A stretch of 64,000 nucleotides of DNA from Rhodoglobus sp. (GTDB lineage: Bacteria > Actinomycetota > Actinomycetes > Actinomycetales > Microbacteriaceae). The stretch covers positions 161,568-225,567 of the forward strand of contig JAODAV010000008.1 of the NCBI GenBank assembly GCA_025463605.1. Direction: 5' to 3'. Positions 34,562 to 45,075 of the stretch are shown one piece after another. Numbering within the stretch: the stretch's first letter is position 1; the number at the start of each line of letters is the position of its first letter. The notes beneath the pieces are model-generated. The model searched no databases. It worked only from the letters and a program-made list of their open reading frames with translations, and was not told where the DNA came from. Made by a program: the position numbers and the translations under genes.

Positions 34562-35881
34562 TTACAGTCCTTCAACTCGTAAGACGGATACGACGCTCGA
34601 CACCACGGGACTCGCGGCAAGTGCGGCAACGGTAGCTGCGAGCGACGACTCGGCCGCCTGATGGGTGATTACCACAAGGGTAGCGGTGGGGCGCTCGGCG
34701 TCCCCGCCGTCGCGCACCGACTGCGAGAGGCCCTCGACCGAGACGCCCCGGTCGCTGAACAGTGTCGCGATCGTCGCGAGCACGCCCGGCTCGTCGAGCA
34801 CGGTGAGCGTGATCTGGTACCGGGTGTTGACGCTCGACATCGGCAGCACGGGGAGGTTCGCGTGGGTCGACTCCGCGACTCCCGGACCGCCCACGACATG
34901 GCGCCGTGCGGCGCTCACGATGTCGCCGAGCACCGCGGAGGCGGTCTGCACACCACCGGCGCCCGCGCCGTAGAACATGAGGCTGCCGGCCGCTTCCGCC
35001 TCGACGAACACCGCGTTGTTGGCGCCGTGCACTGCAGCGAGCGGGTGGTCGAGTGGAACGAGCGCGGGATGCACACGGGCGGAGACGCCCTCGACACCGG
35101 TTTCGGCATCCACAAGTCGCTCGCAGATCGCGAGGAGCTTGACCGTGTAGCCGGCCTTGCGCGCCGCGACCACCTGCTCGTGGGTGACCGACGTCATGCC
35201 CTCGCGGTAGACGGCGTCGAGCGGCACGGTCGTATGGAACGCGAGGCTCGCCAGAATCGCGGCTTTTTGGGCGGCGTCGAAGCCTTCGACGTCGGCGGTG
35301 GGGTCGGCTTCCGCGTAGCCGAGGCGCGTGGCATCCATGAGGGCCTCGCCGAAGCTGTCGCCGTGCACGTCCATGCGGTCGAGGATGTAGTTGGTGGTGC
35401 CGTTGACGATGCCGAGGATGCGCATGACCCGGTCGCCCGCGAGGCTGTCGCGCAGCGGCCGGATGATGGGGATCGCGCCGCCGACCGCCGCCTCGTAGTA
35501 GAGCTGCGCGCCGACCTGCTCTGCCGCGTCGAAGAGCTCGGGACCGTGGTTGGCGAGCACGGCCTTGTTGGCCGTGATGACGTCCGCGCCCGATTGGAGC
35601 GCCTGCAAGATCCAGGTGCGCGCCGGCTCGATACCTCCGATGAGCTCGACGACGATGTCTGCCCCGAGAATGAGCGACTCGGCGTCGGTCGTGAGCAGGT
35701 GGGCCGGGATGTCGGTGTCGCGCTTCGCGTTCACGTCGCGCACGGCCACGCCCACGACCTCGAGTCCGGCCCCCGCGCGCGCCGCGAGCTCGTCGCCGTG
35801 CTCGATGAGCAGCGACGCCACTTGCGCGCCGACGCTTCCGCCGCCGAGAATGGCGACGCGCAGGTTGCGGTACTCGATCAT
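34562..35881 (-). CDS. hom: Homoserine dehydrogenase
   Basis: VAILGGGSVGAQVA, NGTTNYILDRM, GYAEADPTADVEGFDAAQKAAILASLAF; C-terminal ACT domain. Confidence 0.95.
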   Translation of the reverse strand: MIEYRNLRVAILGGGSVGAQVASLLIEHGDELAARAGAGLEVVGVAVRDVNAKRDTDIPAHLLTTDAESLILGADIVVELIGGIEPARTWILQALQSGADVITANKAVLANHGPELFDAAEQVGAQLYYEAAVGGAIPIIRPLRDSLAGDRVMRILGIVNGTTNYILDRMDVHGDSFGEALMDATRLGYAEADPTADVEGFDAAQKAAILASLAFHTTVPLDAVYREGMTSVTHEQVVAARKAGYTVKLLAICERLVDAETGVEGVSARVHPALVPLDHPLAAVHGANNAVFVEAEAAGSLMFYGAGAGGVQTASAVLGDIVSAARRHVVGGPGVAESTHANLPVLPMSSVNTRYQITLTVLDEPGVLATIATLFSDRGVSVEGLSQSVRDGGDAERPTATLVVITHQAAESSLAATVAALAASPVVSSVVSVLRVEGL

Positions 35882-37302
35882 CGCGCCTCTCCCAGGTCAC
35901 GGTGCAGGCCCTGTTCACGGTGCAGGCCCAGATCCCGGCGCAGCAGGTCCTCTTCGGTCTCGCCGCGCACGATGACGCGCGCCTCACCGTCGATGACAGC
36001 GACGACGGGCGGCCTGCCCAGGTAGTTGTAGTTGCTCGCCATCGCCCAACCGTATGCACCAGTGGCGGGAATGGCGACGAGGTCGCCGGGCGTCACGTCG
36101 CCGGGGAGGTAGTCGGCGTGCACGAGGATGTCACCGCTCTCGCAGTGCTTGCCCGCGACGCGCACGAGCGCCGGTTCGGCCGACGAACTGCGATTGGCGA
36201 TGCGGGCCGAGTAGTCGGCGCCGTACAGGGAGGGACGGATATTGTCGCTCATCCCCCCGTCGACGCTCACGTACTTGCGGGTGGCTGTGCCGTCGACCAG
36301 CACATCCTTGATGGTGCCTGCCGTGTACAGCGTCGTCGTCGACGGCCCGATGATCGCCCGACCGGGCTCGATCGCGACGACCGGCACGGGGATGCCGAGT
36401 TCGGCCGCGCCCGAGGCCACGATCTCGGCGAACCGCACCGCGACCTCGTCGATCGACAGCGGCTCGTCAACGCTCGTGTACGCGATGCCGAAACCACCGC
36501 CGAGATTGAGTTCCGGCACCGGTCCGTTCGCGAGCAGCTCGGCATGCAGAGCGAAGAGGCGCCGCGCGGCTTCGGCGAAGCCGTCCGACTCGAAGATCTG
36601 GGAACCGATGTGCGAGTGCAGCCCGAGGAAGCCCAGCGAGGGCTGCGCGCGGATGAGGGCTACCGCGGCGGGCGCATCCGCGAGTGGGATTCCGAATTTC
36701 TGGTCCTCGCGAGCGGTCGCGAGGTATTCGTGCGTGCTGGCGTGAACCCCGCTGTTGATGCGCAGGCGCACCGGCTGGGTTCGACCGTGCCGTGTGGCGG
36801 CCTCAGCGACGCGCTCGATCTCGACGACACTGTCGATCACGATCGCTCCGACGCCGGTGCCCACGGCACGGTCGATCTCGGAAAGACTCTTGTTGTTGCC
36901 GTGGAAGCCCAGGCGCCCCGCGTCGACGCCCGCGGCGAGCGCGACGGCGAGCTCGCCGCCGCTGCACACGTCGATGTTGAGACCGGCCTCGACGACCCAG
37001 CGTGCGATCTCCGTCGAGAGGAACGCCTTGCCCGCGTAATACACCTTCGCCGCGGAACCGACTCGAGCGAACTCGCGATCGAAGGACTCCCGGATGCCCC
37101 TGGCCCGTGCCTTCACGTCGGCCTCATCCACCACGTACACGGGCGTGCCGAACCGCTCGGCAAGGGCGACGGCGCCCAGACCCGCGATCTCGAGCTCCCC
37201 CGCAGCGGACCGCACGGCGTTCTGCGACCACACGGCGGCAGGCAGGGCGTTCGCGTCATCGGGCACGGCGAGCCACGACGGGGCGAGCGGGTTGCTTGAC
37301 AT
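35878..37302 (-). CDS. lysA: Diaminopimelate decarboxylase (ATG start at 37302)
   Basis: VYYAGKAFLSTEIARWV, LGFHGNNKS, LNLGGGFGIAY; the ORF-track extension to 38040 is spurious. Confidence 0.94.
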   Translation of the reverse strand: MSSNPLAPSWLAVPDDANALPAAVWSQNAVRSAAGELEIAGLGAVALAERFGTPVYVVDEADVKARARGIRESFDREFARVGSAAKVYYAGKAFLSTEIARWVVEAGLNIDVCSGGELAVALAAGVDAGRLGFHGNNKSLSEIDRAVGTGVGAIVIDSVVEIERVAEAATRHGRTQPVRLRINSGVHASTHEYLATAREDQKFGIPLADAPAAVALIRAQPSLGFLGLHSHIGSQIFESDGFAEAARRLFALHAELLANGPVPELNLGGGFGIAYTSVDEPLSIDEVAVRFAEIVASGAAELGIPVPVVAIEPGRAIIGPSTTTLYTAGTIKDVLVDGTATRKYVSVDGGMSDNIRPSLYGADYSARIANRSSSAEPALVRVAGKHCESGDILVHADYLPGDVTPGDLVAIPATGAYGWAMASNYNYLGRPPVVAVIDGEARVIVRGETEEDLLRRDLGLHREQGLHRDLGEAR

Positions 37303-37396
37303 GGAACCTACGCTGTCGGTGAACGGGGAAGGAGGCGGAACCCGGCACGGTCCCTGAAGCCGCACCAATACTACCGGGACGACGACGAGCGAATGC

Positions 37397-38182
37397 TCAG
37401 CCCGCTCCCCCGCGGTAATCCGGCTCCGCGAAGATGCCGCCCTGCCACAGCGCGCCGGGCTCCGGGCCCTGCTGGCGAATGCGCGCCGCGAACGCCTGCC
37501 CGTCATCGACCGGGTGATACCCGAGTTCGTTCGCCGTCGAGTCCGACCACCAGCGTTCCGCGTTAGCGGAGATGCCATACACGATGGAGAACGACAGCCG
37601 TTCGGCCCCGATGCAGCGATCGACGAGCTGCACGGCGTCCCGCGGACTGAGCCAGGTAGAGAGCTGGCGGCGATCCTCCGGCTCAGGACGGAAACTGCCG
37701 ATGCGAATGCAGGCGACCTCGAGGCCGTGCTTGTCGGCGTACAGACGGCCGATTGCCTCCCCGAAGGCCTTCGTGGCTCCGTAGAGGCTGTCCGGGCGAA
37801 CTGGCGCAAACTCGTCGACGGGCTCGTCGCGGGCATATAAGCCCACGACGTGCGCGCTGCTCGTGAAGATGACGCGTCGTACGCCGTTGAGTCTCGCGGC
37901 CTCGAACACATTGAAGGTGGCCTCGATGTTCGATCGAAGCAACTGATCGAACGGCGCCTCGTCGGGGATGCCCGCGGTATGCACGACGACGTCGACATCA
38001 CGCACGATCTCCAGCGCGACCCCGAGATCGGACAGGTCACCGGTGGTCACCAGGCTGCCTTGCGGCGCACCCTCGATCGGCACGATGTCCGTGAGAACGA
38101 GTTCTCGATCGGCCCGCGCCAATCCCGAGCGCATGACTGCGCCGAAGCGCCCCGCGGCGCCGGTGATGAGGAGCCTAGACAT
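37397..38182 (-). CDS. NAD-dependent epimerase/dehydratase, uronate-dehydrogenase-like SDR
   Basis: LLITGAAGRFG, FTSSAHVVGLY, SLYGATKAFGEAIGRLYADKHGLEVACIRIGSF (Y-x3-K). Confidence 0.85.
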   Translation of the reverse strand: MSRLLITGAAGRFGAVMRSGLARADRELVLTDIVPIEGAPQGSLVTTGDLSDLGVALEIVRDVDVVVHTAGIPDEAPFDQLLRSNIEATFNVFEAARLNGVRRVIFTSSAHVVGLYARDEPVDEFAPVRPDSLYGATKAFGEAIGRLYADKHGLEVACIRIGSFRPEPEDRRQLSTWLSPRDAVQLVDRCIGAERLSFSIVYGISANAERWWSDSTANELGYHPVDDGQAFAARIRQQGPEPGALWQGGIFAEPDYRGGAG

Positions 38183-39185
38183 GGGCGATCCCCGCGAGCG
38201 CCCGGACGACCCGCATGTTGCGCTCGCGATCCGAAGCACGGTCGCGCATCGTGCGGGCAAGACGCTGCGCCATGGCGCGAGCGTCGCCGACGGCGGCTGC
38301 GCCCAAACCCTCTACCCAGGCGGCGGGGGCGTCGGCCGCGAGGGCACCGCAGATGGCTCCGCACATGCTCGCGATGGTATCCGTGTCCCGCCCGAAGTTG
38401 GCGCCGTACTCAACTGCGGTCTTGAGGTCGCCCTCCGCGAGCACCGACAGGGCGAATGCCGCCGGCACGGTCTCGAGTGAGTCGCAGAAGATCGGCCGCT
38501 GGAATCGTGAGTGGTACTGCGCGCGGAAGTCTGCATACGATCCGCACGCGTCGGCGAGCGCCACGGCATCCGCGATCATCGCCGCCATCCGCATGCCGCT
38601 TCTGGGCCGGATGGCCCCGAGCGCGGCGTCGACGGTGGTACGGATGGTGGCATCGGGCAAGAACGCCGCGGCCACCGCGACCGCGACCGCCGCCGCGGCA
38701 TCCGTGCAGTGGTCGACATCCTGGACATGGATGAGGCGGGCCAGCTCGTACGCCTGGGTGCGCGCGGCGTCAGGGTCGCCCGCGTTCACGAGGCCGACCG
38801 GCCAGATGCACATCGCAGAACTCGTGCTGGGCATGTTGCCGAGGGCGACCCGGCTGGGCAGGTAACCCGAGTCGAGCTTCTCCAGAAGGTGCAGCACGGA
38901 GGGGAAGAACTTGTCACGCTTGGCGAGGATGTCCGCGCGGTGCTCGATGAGACTGCCAGCCCAGTCGTCGGCGGATGCCCGGCCGCGGGTCGCGACGAGC
39001 GTGCCCGCGAGCACCGTGGCCATAAGCGAGTCGTCCGTGCCGTCGCCCTCGAACGTGTCGACCCATCCAAATCGCGCGTCGATCTCCTCGGGCGGGAGCG
39101 CCTCCGTCGGCGTTCCCATCGCGTCGCCGACCCGGCTTCCGATCACCACTGCCCCGAACCGTCGCTCCAGCGCTGCGTCATCCAT
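38175..39185 (-). CDS. ADP-ribosylglycohydrolase (DraG) family protein
   Basis: IGSRVGDAMGTPTE, GDGTDDSLMATVLAG, NFGRDTDTIASMCGAICGALA metal-binding motifs. Confidence 0.9.
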   Translation of the reverse strand: MDDAALERRFGAVVIGSRVGDAMGTPTEALPPEEIDARFGWVDTFEGDGTDDSLMATVLAGTLVATRGRASADDWAGSLIEHRADILAKRDKFFPSVLHLLEKLDSGYLPSRVALGNMPSTSSAMCIWPVGLVNAGDPDAARTQAYELARLIHVQDVDHCTDAAAAVAVAVAAAFLPDATIRTTVDAALGAIRPRSGMRMAAMIADAVALADACGSYADFRAQYHSRFQRPIFCDSLETVPAAFALSVLAEGDLKTAVEYGANFGRDTDTIASMCGAICGALAADAPAAWVEGLGAAAVGDARAMAQRLARTMRDRASDRERNMRVVRALAGIAHV

Positions 39186-40161
39186 TGTTGTCTCCTCTTG
39201 TCGGGCTTGTGGTCTGGTCGCCGAGACGGCTGCGCACGAGCGCCATGAATCGATCGTCGTCGAAGCCGGTAACGACTCGGATGCGCGCCGCGCCCGAATC
39301 GGCCGGCAGGTAGTAGGGGCGGGAGCGGGCCTCGCCGCGGCCGAGGTCGACGGCGACCGACGCCACGGCGTAGTCCGCGATGTCAGGTTCGAGCGTTATC
39401 GCCGCCGCAAGGACATCGTGAGCATTCGCGCCCGGCCAGCCGCGAGAGCGGGAGATCCAGGTGACCCACGGCCTGGCCGTAGCGACCAGGTAGTCGACGA
39501 CGGGAACCGGGGATGCGCTGCTGATCTCATCGAGATCGGAGAGCCTGAGCCAGGTGGATCGAGTCACATCGAGGGGAAGAAGGGTGAGAGCGGCGCCCGA
39601 TGCCAGCACCACCTGCGCGGCCTCGGGGTCGAGCGCGAAGTTCAGCTCCCGCACGCCGGTCGGGCCGGTGAATGCGCCTCCCAGCACGACGACGCTGGCG
39701 TAACGTGCGAGGGTGCCCGGGCTGAGGCGCTCGGCGGCCGCGAGGTTGGTGAGTGGTCCCAGCGCGAGGAGGGCGCTGTCGGGATGCTCGATCGCGAGGC
39801 GCACGATCTCGTCCGGGGCATCTCCTGGCGTCGGCACACCGGTCGGCAGTGCCGGCTCGCTGGCCCACAGTTCCCGCGCGAGCGCATCGTCCCGCCGGGA
39901 CGTCAGAGCAGCCCGCCACGCTGCTCGGTCCTCCACCGCCGGGATTGCCGAACTGCTGTACACGGGCGTTCCAGTGCCGGCGAGCGCCACGAGACCGGCG
40001 GCGATCCCCGCACCCTGGTTCTGGGACACGTTGCCGTCAACGACGGTGATGGCGACGACGGTGACGCCGGGCGAAGCCCACGCCAGCGCGAGAGCGAGTC
40101 CGTCATCGACGTCGGCGGCGGGCACGCCGTTGCCGGGGTCGCAATCGATGAGCAGTTTCAC
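39178..40161 (-). CDS. Nucleoside hydrolase (inosine-uridine-preferring family)
   Basis: LLIDCDPGNGVPAADVDDGLALALA N-terminus, LLALGPLTNLAAA. Confidence 0.88.
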   Translation of the reverse strand: MKLLIDCDPGNGVPAADVDDGLALALAWASPGVTVVAITVVDGNVSQNQGAGIAAGLVALAGTGTPVYSSSAIPAVEDRAAWRAALTSRRDDALARELWASEPALPTGVPTPGDAPDEIVRLAIEHPDSALLALGPLTNLAAAERLSPGTLARYASVVVLGGAFTGPTGVRELNFALDPEAAQVVLASGAALTLLPLDVTRSTWLRLSDLDEISSASPVPVVDYLVATARPWVTWISRSRGWPGANAHDVLAAAITLEPDIADYAVASVAVDLGRGEARSRPYYLPADSGAARIRVVTGFDDDRFMALVRSRLGDQTTSPTRGDNNG

Positions 40162-40898
40162 GAGGCTGTCTCGCCGACGATCGCCGAGGATGCGAACGTC
40201 GAGACCCGTGGTGTCGGCGGCACAACCCGTTCGAGCCGTGACGAGTACAGTCCGTCGTGTCCCAGCAGCAGCGACATCCCGTCATCGAGGGCGGCCGCGC
40301 GGATCGTCTGACGCGAGGATTCGCTGGCGGGGGCATCCATCGTCATCGCGAATGCGCCACCGGACAGTTCGTCGCCATTCTTCACGGCGTCGCCGACGAC
40401 CAGTATCCGCCCGCGATCCGTGTCGACGGCGAAACTCAGGTGACCAGGGGTATGGCCGGGAGTCGGCACCACCTGTATCCCTTCGACCTCGTCGGTGTTC
40501 TCCAGGCGATCCACACGGGGCGACCGCGCGAGGGCTGAGACCAACTCGGGAGCGAGGTACGGGTCGGCCGGCGCAGCGCCCTGCGCCCAGGCCAGTTCGT
40601 CCGCGCCGATGCCGATCCGTGCGTGCGGGAACCAGTCCACTGCGCCGATGTGATCCCAGTGGCTGTGCGTCGCGAGCACCAGTGACACATCGAAGCGCGT
40701 GAGGCCGTCCGCCGCCAGCCAGACATCCCACATCGCTCGATAGCCGGGGCCGCCGGTGTCGATGATCACGACGCGGGCATCACTGATGAGCAAAGCCGCC
40801 GAGCTCCAGCCGAGGCTCCCGTGGGTGCTCGACATTGCGGGGGCGCCGATCGCGGGGAGCGCCAGCCGGTATCCGCTCATTGCTCGCGTCGCTCCCAT
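40158..40898 (-). CDS. MBL-fold metallo-hydrolase
   Basis: THSHWDHIG metal motif; VPTPGHTPGHLSF; VVGDAVKNGDE. Confidence 0.9.
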   Translation of the reverse strand: MGATRAMSGYRLALPAIGAPAMSSTHGSLGWSSAALLISDARVVIIDTGGPGYRAMWDVWLAADGLTRFDVSLVLATHSHWDHIGAVDWFPHARIGIGADELAWAQGAAPADPYLAPELVSALARSPRVDRLENTDEVEGIQVVPTPGHTPGHLSFAVDTDRGRILVVGDAVKNGDELSGGAFAMTMDAPASESSRQTIRAAALDDGMSLLLGHDGLYSSRLERVVPPTPRVSTFASSAIVGETAS

Positions 40899-40911
40899 GC
40901 CTGCACGGCGG

Positions 40912-41766
40912 TCATCCCTTGGTCCCGGACGTTGCGACCGATTCGGTGAAGTACCGCTGGGCGTAGAGCAGCACGCCGATCGGCACGATGATCGTCAGCA
41001 CACAACCTGCGAACATGAGCCCGAAATCGACCTCGAACTGGCCAACGAACGAGGCAAGCGCGACGGGAGCCACGGTCATCCGCGGGTCAGTGGCGATGAG
41101 CAGCGGCCACAGGAACGACTGCCACTGGAACACGAAGATCAGCTGCGCCGCACTGATGAGGGCGGGCTTGGACATCGGCAGCACGATGCGCGTGAAGATG
41201 CCGAATTCGTTCATTCCGTCCACCCGCGCTGCCTCGATGAGCTCGCGCGGAATCCCGAGGAAGAACTGGCGCAGGAGGAATACCGCGAACCCGTTGCCGA
41301 TGCCAGGAAGGATGAGGCCGAAGTACGTGTTGTCGAGGCCCCAATCCCGGAAGAGCTCGGCGAGGGGAAGCGCAACCGCGTCGAAGGGAATGAGGAAGCT
41401 GATCACGACGATCGCGAAGAGGATCGCCCGACCGCGGAATCGGAACACCGCGAGTCCGTAGCCGGCGAGCGCCGACATCGCGAGCCCCGCGATCACAGTC
41501 ACGGTCACGATGAAGAGCGAGTTGAACAGAGCCAGCGGGAACGACGAGGTCGCGAGGGCCACGTAGCTCTCGATCGTCACCGAGGAGGGGATGAGCACCT
41601 GGGGAGTCAGCGGAGACAGGCCGGCGAAGATCTCACCCGCGGGCTTGAGCGACGACGACAGCACCCAGAGCAGCGGCAGGAGGGCGTAGATTCCCGCCGC
41701 CATGGCGACCACGGTCCAGAACCGGCGCGGCCACTTGCGGCGCATGGGGTCGTAGGTTTCGAACAT
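40912..41766 (-). CDS. Carbohydrate ABC transporter permease (MalG-like)
   Basis: Multi-TM, EAARVDGMNEFGIFTRIVLPMSKPAL EAA loop. Confidence 0.92.
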   Translation of the reverse strand: MFETYDPMRRKWPRRFWTVVAMAAGIYALLPLLWVLSSSLKPAGEIFAGLSPLTPQVLIPSSVTIESYVALATSSFPLALFNSLFIVTVTVIAGLAMSALAGYGLAVFRFRGRAILFAIVVISFLIPFDAVALPLAELFRDWGLDNTYFGLILPGIGNGFAVFLLRQFFLGIPRELIEAARVDGMNEFGIFTRIVLPMSKPALISAAQLIFVFQWQSFLWPLLIATDPRMTVAPVALASFVGQFEVDFGLMFAGCVLTIIVPIGVLLYAQRYFTESVATSGTKG

Positions 41767-41767
41767 C

Positions 41768-42697
41768 TCAGTCCTTCCCGGGCAGCAGTCGGAACTGGAG
41801 CGTGACGATGGCGAGCACGATGAGCACGAGCAGCACGGTCTCCGCGGCGGCGAGGGAGAGGTCACCGTATTGGTACGCCCGACTGTAGATCTCGAACATC
41901 ACGAGGTTGGTCGCTCCCTCCGGACCTCCTCGCGTGAGGATCTGCACGGGGGCGAACACGAGGAAGTTCGCGACCGTGTCGGCGACCAGCACGAAACCGA
42001 GCGGCCTCCTGAGCTGCGGGATGATGACGAACCAGAACGTCTGCCACCAGCCGGCGCCGTCGATCGCCGCGGCCTCCGAGTACATCGCGGGGATGTCGAG
42101 CAGCCCCGCGATGAGGAACATCATCCAGTAGCCCACGCCGATCCACGACACGATGACGATGATCGAGAACAGCGCCTGGTCCTTGGATGAGAGGAAAGGC
42201 TGCACGTCGATTCCGAGAGTGGCCAGGAAGCCGTTGACGGGACCGTCGGGTCGAAGGGCAACGCCCCACACGATCGCGGACACGGCCTGCGGCACCGCCG
42301 CAGGCAGGAATACGAGGATGCGCCAGAATCGCACGCCGCGCAGGCGCTGGGTAAGCAGCACCGCGAGGGCGAGGGCGAGCACGATCTGGAGCGGGTTGAC
42401 GATCACCGAGAAGAGCACGGTGACGCGAACCATCTCAAGGAAGGCGGGGTCGGAGAACAGGTACCGGAAGTTCTCGAGCCCGAGAACGTCCGACCCGGGC
42501 GCGAGAAGACTCGTGGTGAGCGCACTGCCCATCGGCCACAGTCGGAGCACGGCGAGCGCGATGAGCGCCGGGGCCGTGAAGAGCAGGGCCAGTACGGCCT
42601 CGCGACCCTGCGCACGTCGTCTCGCCGGGGGGCGGTGCGGCGAGCGCCGCACCGCCCTTTCCGCGCGATCGCTCACGCGGCCCGTCGATTCACTCAT
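41768..42697 (-). CDS. Carbohydrate ABC transporter permease (MalF-like)
   Basis: Multi-TM, EAAAIDGAGWWQTFWFVIIPQLRRPL EAA loop. Confidence 0.92.
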   Translation of the reverse strand: MSESTGRVSDRAERAVRRSPHRPPARRRAQGREAVLALLFTAPALIALAVLRLWPMGSALTTSLLAPGSDVLGLENFRYLFSDPAFLEMVRVTVLFSVIVNPLQIVLALALAVLLTQRLRGVRFWRILVFLPAAVPQAVSAIVWGVALRPDGPVNGFLATLGIDVQPFLSSKDQALFSIIVIVSWIGVGYWMMFLIAGLLDIPAMYSEAAAIDGAGWWQTFWFVIIPQLRRPLGFVLVADTVANFLVFAPVQILTRGGPEGATNLVMFEIYSRAYQYGDLSLAAAETVLLVLIVLAIVTLQFRLLPGKD

Positions 42698-42704
42698 CTG
42701 TTCG

Positions 42705-44012
42705 TCAGTTCCCCGGGAGTCGGCCGAACACCGCACCGAGGTCGCGCTGGGCCTGCGCCAGCCGCTCGACGGGGTCGGCGCCGTTGCGGATGTCGGCGAA
42801 TGCCTTGTTCATGACCTCCTCGAACACCACGTACCCTGTCGTGCGCGGGCGGTGGATCGCGGTGTTCTCCAGCTCGTACGTGAGCAGGTTGGAGATCTCG
42901 GGAGCGTGACCGCCCGCGAGCTCGGGAAGCTGGGCGAGGTAGTCCTCCTGTGTCGCCTTGTTGGCGGACGGGAAGGGCTTGCCCTGGATCGATGCAGCGC
43001 TGCCTTCGGGGTCGAGGGTCAGGAACTCGATGAACTTCCAGGCGGCCTCCTGCTTCTCGCTGTACGGGCTCACACCGAGAGCCCAGCCGTCGGTCGGCGT
43101 CGCCGCATCAGTGCCCTCGAAGGTGGGCATGGGAGCTACGCCCCAGTCGAGCGTGTCGATGGCTGCGAAGCTCGAGACGTAGACCGGAGTGCCGACCATG
43201 AACGCGAGCTTGCCGTCCTGGAACAGCGGAGGGATCTGGCCGACGTCGATGCCCCGGGGTGAGACCCCGTCGGCGAACGTCGACGCGTACCACTCCATCG
43301 CCTGCTCCCAGCCGTCGTTCTCGAGGTCGGGAGTGAGCAGGTCGTCGCCCGTGAGGCCGGGACCGCCGCCGAGGGTCTCGGGCAGGGTCTGCAGCTGGTA
43401 GTAGCGGTCGACCTGCTGGAACGAGAATCCGTACTGGGCGCCCGCGGCCTGCGCGGCGGTGGCCTGGTCGATGAGTTCTTCCCAGGTGAGGCGATCTTCG
43501 GGCGCGGAACTCGGGTCGGGGATGCCCGCCTGCGCGAGCAGCGCCTTGTTGTAGTAGAGCACCTGAGATGACGTCCACATCGGAAGGCCCCAGATCTGGT
43601 CGTTCCACGTGACGGCCTCGAGATCATTCTTGTTCAGAGTCTCGGCTAGGGCGTCCGCGTCACCGGGATACGGGACCACGAACTCGCTGGAGCCCAGGAA
43701 CGGCACGCGCGGCTCATCGACCATGTAGACGTCGAGGCCGCTGTCGCGCGCGGACATGCGGGCCTGGATGGTGCTGCTGAACTGGGCGAACGGCACCGAG
43801 TTGTAGATGATCGTGATGTTCGGGTTCTCAGCCTGAAAGGCGTCGATGGCGGGCTGGAAGGCGCTGATGTCCTCAGCTCCGAGCACCTGCAGCTCGATCT
43901 CGGCGTTGGGGTCCGTCGTCGGTTCGGGGGCGCTGCAGGCGGCCGTGGCCATCGCGAGCGTCACGGCAACGCCTGCGGCAAGCAGGCGCCTGGTCTTTCG
44001 TGTGCTAGTCAT
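42705..44012 (-). CDS. Extracellular solute-binding lipoprotein (ABC importer)
   Basis: Lipobox ...ATAAC SAPEP; family 1 SBP features (FQAENPNITIIYNSVPFAQF). Confidence 0.92.
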   Translation of the reverse strand: MTSTRKTRRLLAAGVAVTLAMATAACSAPEPTTDPNAEIELQVLGAEDISAFQPAIDAFQAENPNITIIYNSVPFAQFSSTIQARMSARDSGLDVYMVDEPRVPFLGSSEFVVPYPGDADALAETLNKNDLEAVTWNDQIWGLPMWTSSQVLYYNKALLAQAGIPDPSSAPEDRLTWEELIDQATAAQAAGAQYGFSFQQVDRYYQLQTLPETLGGGPGLTGDDLLTPDLENDGWEQAMEWYASTFADGVSPRGIDVGQIPPLFQDGKLAFMVGTPVYVSSFAAIDTLDWGVAPMPTFEGTDAATPTDGWALGVSPYSEKQEAAWKFIEFLTLDPEGSAASIQGKPFPSANKATQEDYLAQLPELAGGHAPEISNLLTYELENTAIHRPRTTGYVVFEEVMNKAFADIRNGADPVERLAQAQRDLGAVFGRLPGN

Positions 44013-44053
44013 TCTTCTGACCTCACTGTCGTAAGAGTTGGATATGGATTCGG

Positions 44054-45052
44054 TCACTCGGTCTCGCCGCACGAGCGACGGATGATCAGCCGGGAGTGGA
44101 GCGGCTCTAGCTCGTCTGCACCTCCTCCCCGGATGCGGCCAAGGAGCGCTGACATGGCCAGACGCCCCAGCTCGGCCGTTGGTTGTTCGATCGCCGTGAG
44201 TGCGGGATCGAGAAGGCTGAAGAAGGGGTCGTCGTCGTAGCTCGCCACGCCGACGTCCTGCCCGACCCTGATGCCGAGCGACTTGAGCGCCTCCAGCGCA
44301 CCGAGGGTCATCCGTCCATTGGCGACGAATACGGCGTCGGGTGGATCGCCGGCCGACATGAGCCGCCGCATGGCCGCCGCGCCCGACTCTCGCTCGAAGT
44401 CGCCGAACGCGATGTGCTGGGGCTGCACTGGATAACCGATCGCCGAGCTCGCCGCGATGAATGCCTCGTAGCGCTCGAGACCGTTGCGCAGTTCTCGGGG
44501 CCCAGAGATGATCCCGAGCTTGCGGTGACCGAGAGCGACCATGTGCGCCACGAGCTCGCCAATTGCGGGCGTGCCGTCTGCGCGGACGAGGGGGGCGGTC
44601 ACTCCCTCGACGCTCCGGTCGATGAGCACGACCGGCACCCCGCGGTCCACGATCTCCTTGATGTGGGGCGCCTTGGCGACTGCGGGGTTGAGCAACAGGC
44701 CGTCGACTCGCTTCTCGAGCAGTTCGCGGATGTACCGCTCCTCCTTCTCGGCGATCTCGTCGGCGTTGCCCAGGATCATCGTGAAGCCCTCGGCGATCGC
44801 TACGTCTTCGGCCGCGCGGGCGAGCTCAGTGAAGAATGGGTTGAGGATGTTGGAGACGATGAGGCCGATCGTTCCCGTGGATTCGGTGCGGAGGGACCTG
44901 GCCAGGGCGTTGGGCCGGTAGCCGATCTCGGCGACCGCACGCTCGACGCGCTCGCGCACCGACTCCGAGACCGGCCCGGTGTTGTTGAGAACTCGCGAGA
45001 CGGTCGCAGTGGAAACTCCGGCTGCGATGGCGGCGTCTTTTATGGTCGACAT
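44054..45052 (-). CDS. LacI family transcriptional regulator
   Basis: TIKDAAIAAGVSTATVSRVLNNTGPVSESVRERV. Confidence 0.95.
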   Translation of the reverse strand: MSTIKDAAIAAGVSTATVSRVLNNTGPVSESVRERVERAVAEIGYRPNALARSLRTESTGTIGLIVSNILNPFFTELARAAEDVAIAEGFTMILGNADEIAEKEERYIRELLEKRVDGLLLNPAVAKAPHIKEIVDRGVPVVLIDRSVEGVTAPLVRADGTPAIGELVAHMVALGHRKLGIISGPRELRNGLERYEAFIAASSAIGYPVQPQHIAFGDFERESGAAAMRRLMSAGDPPDAVFVANGRMTLGALEALKSLGIRVGQDVGVASYDDDPFFSLLDPALTAIEQPTAELGRLAMSALLGRIRGGGADELEPLHSRLIIRRSCGETE

Positions 45053-45075
45053 GTTTTCTCTCCCTGTCCACGTCA

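Noticed and set aside
37303-38040. Extension of lysA ORF to 38040
   Set aside because: Upstream portion overlaps the SDR gene in another frame and is S/R-rich; real start is ATG 37302.
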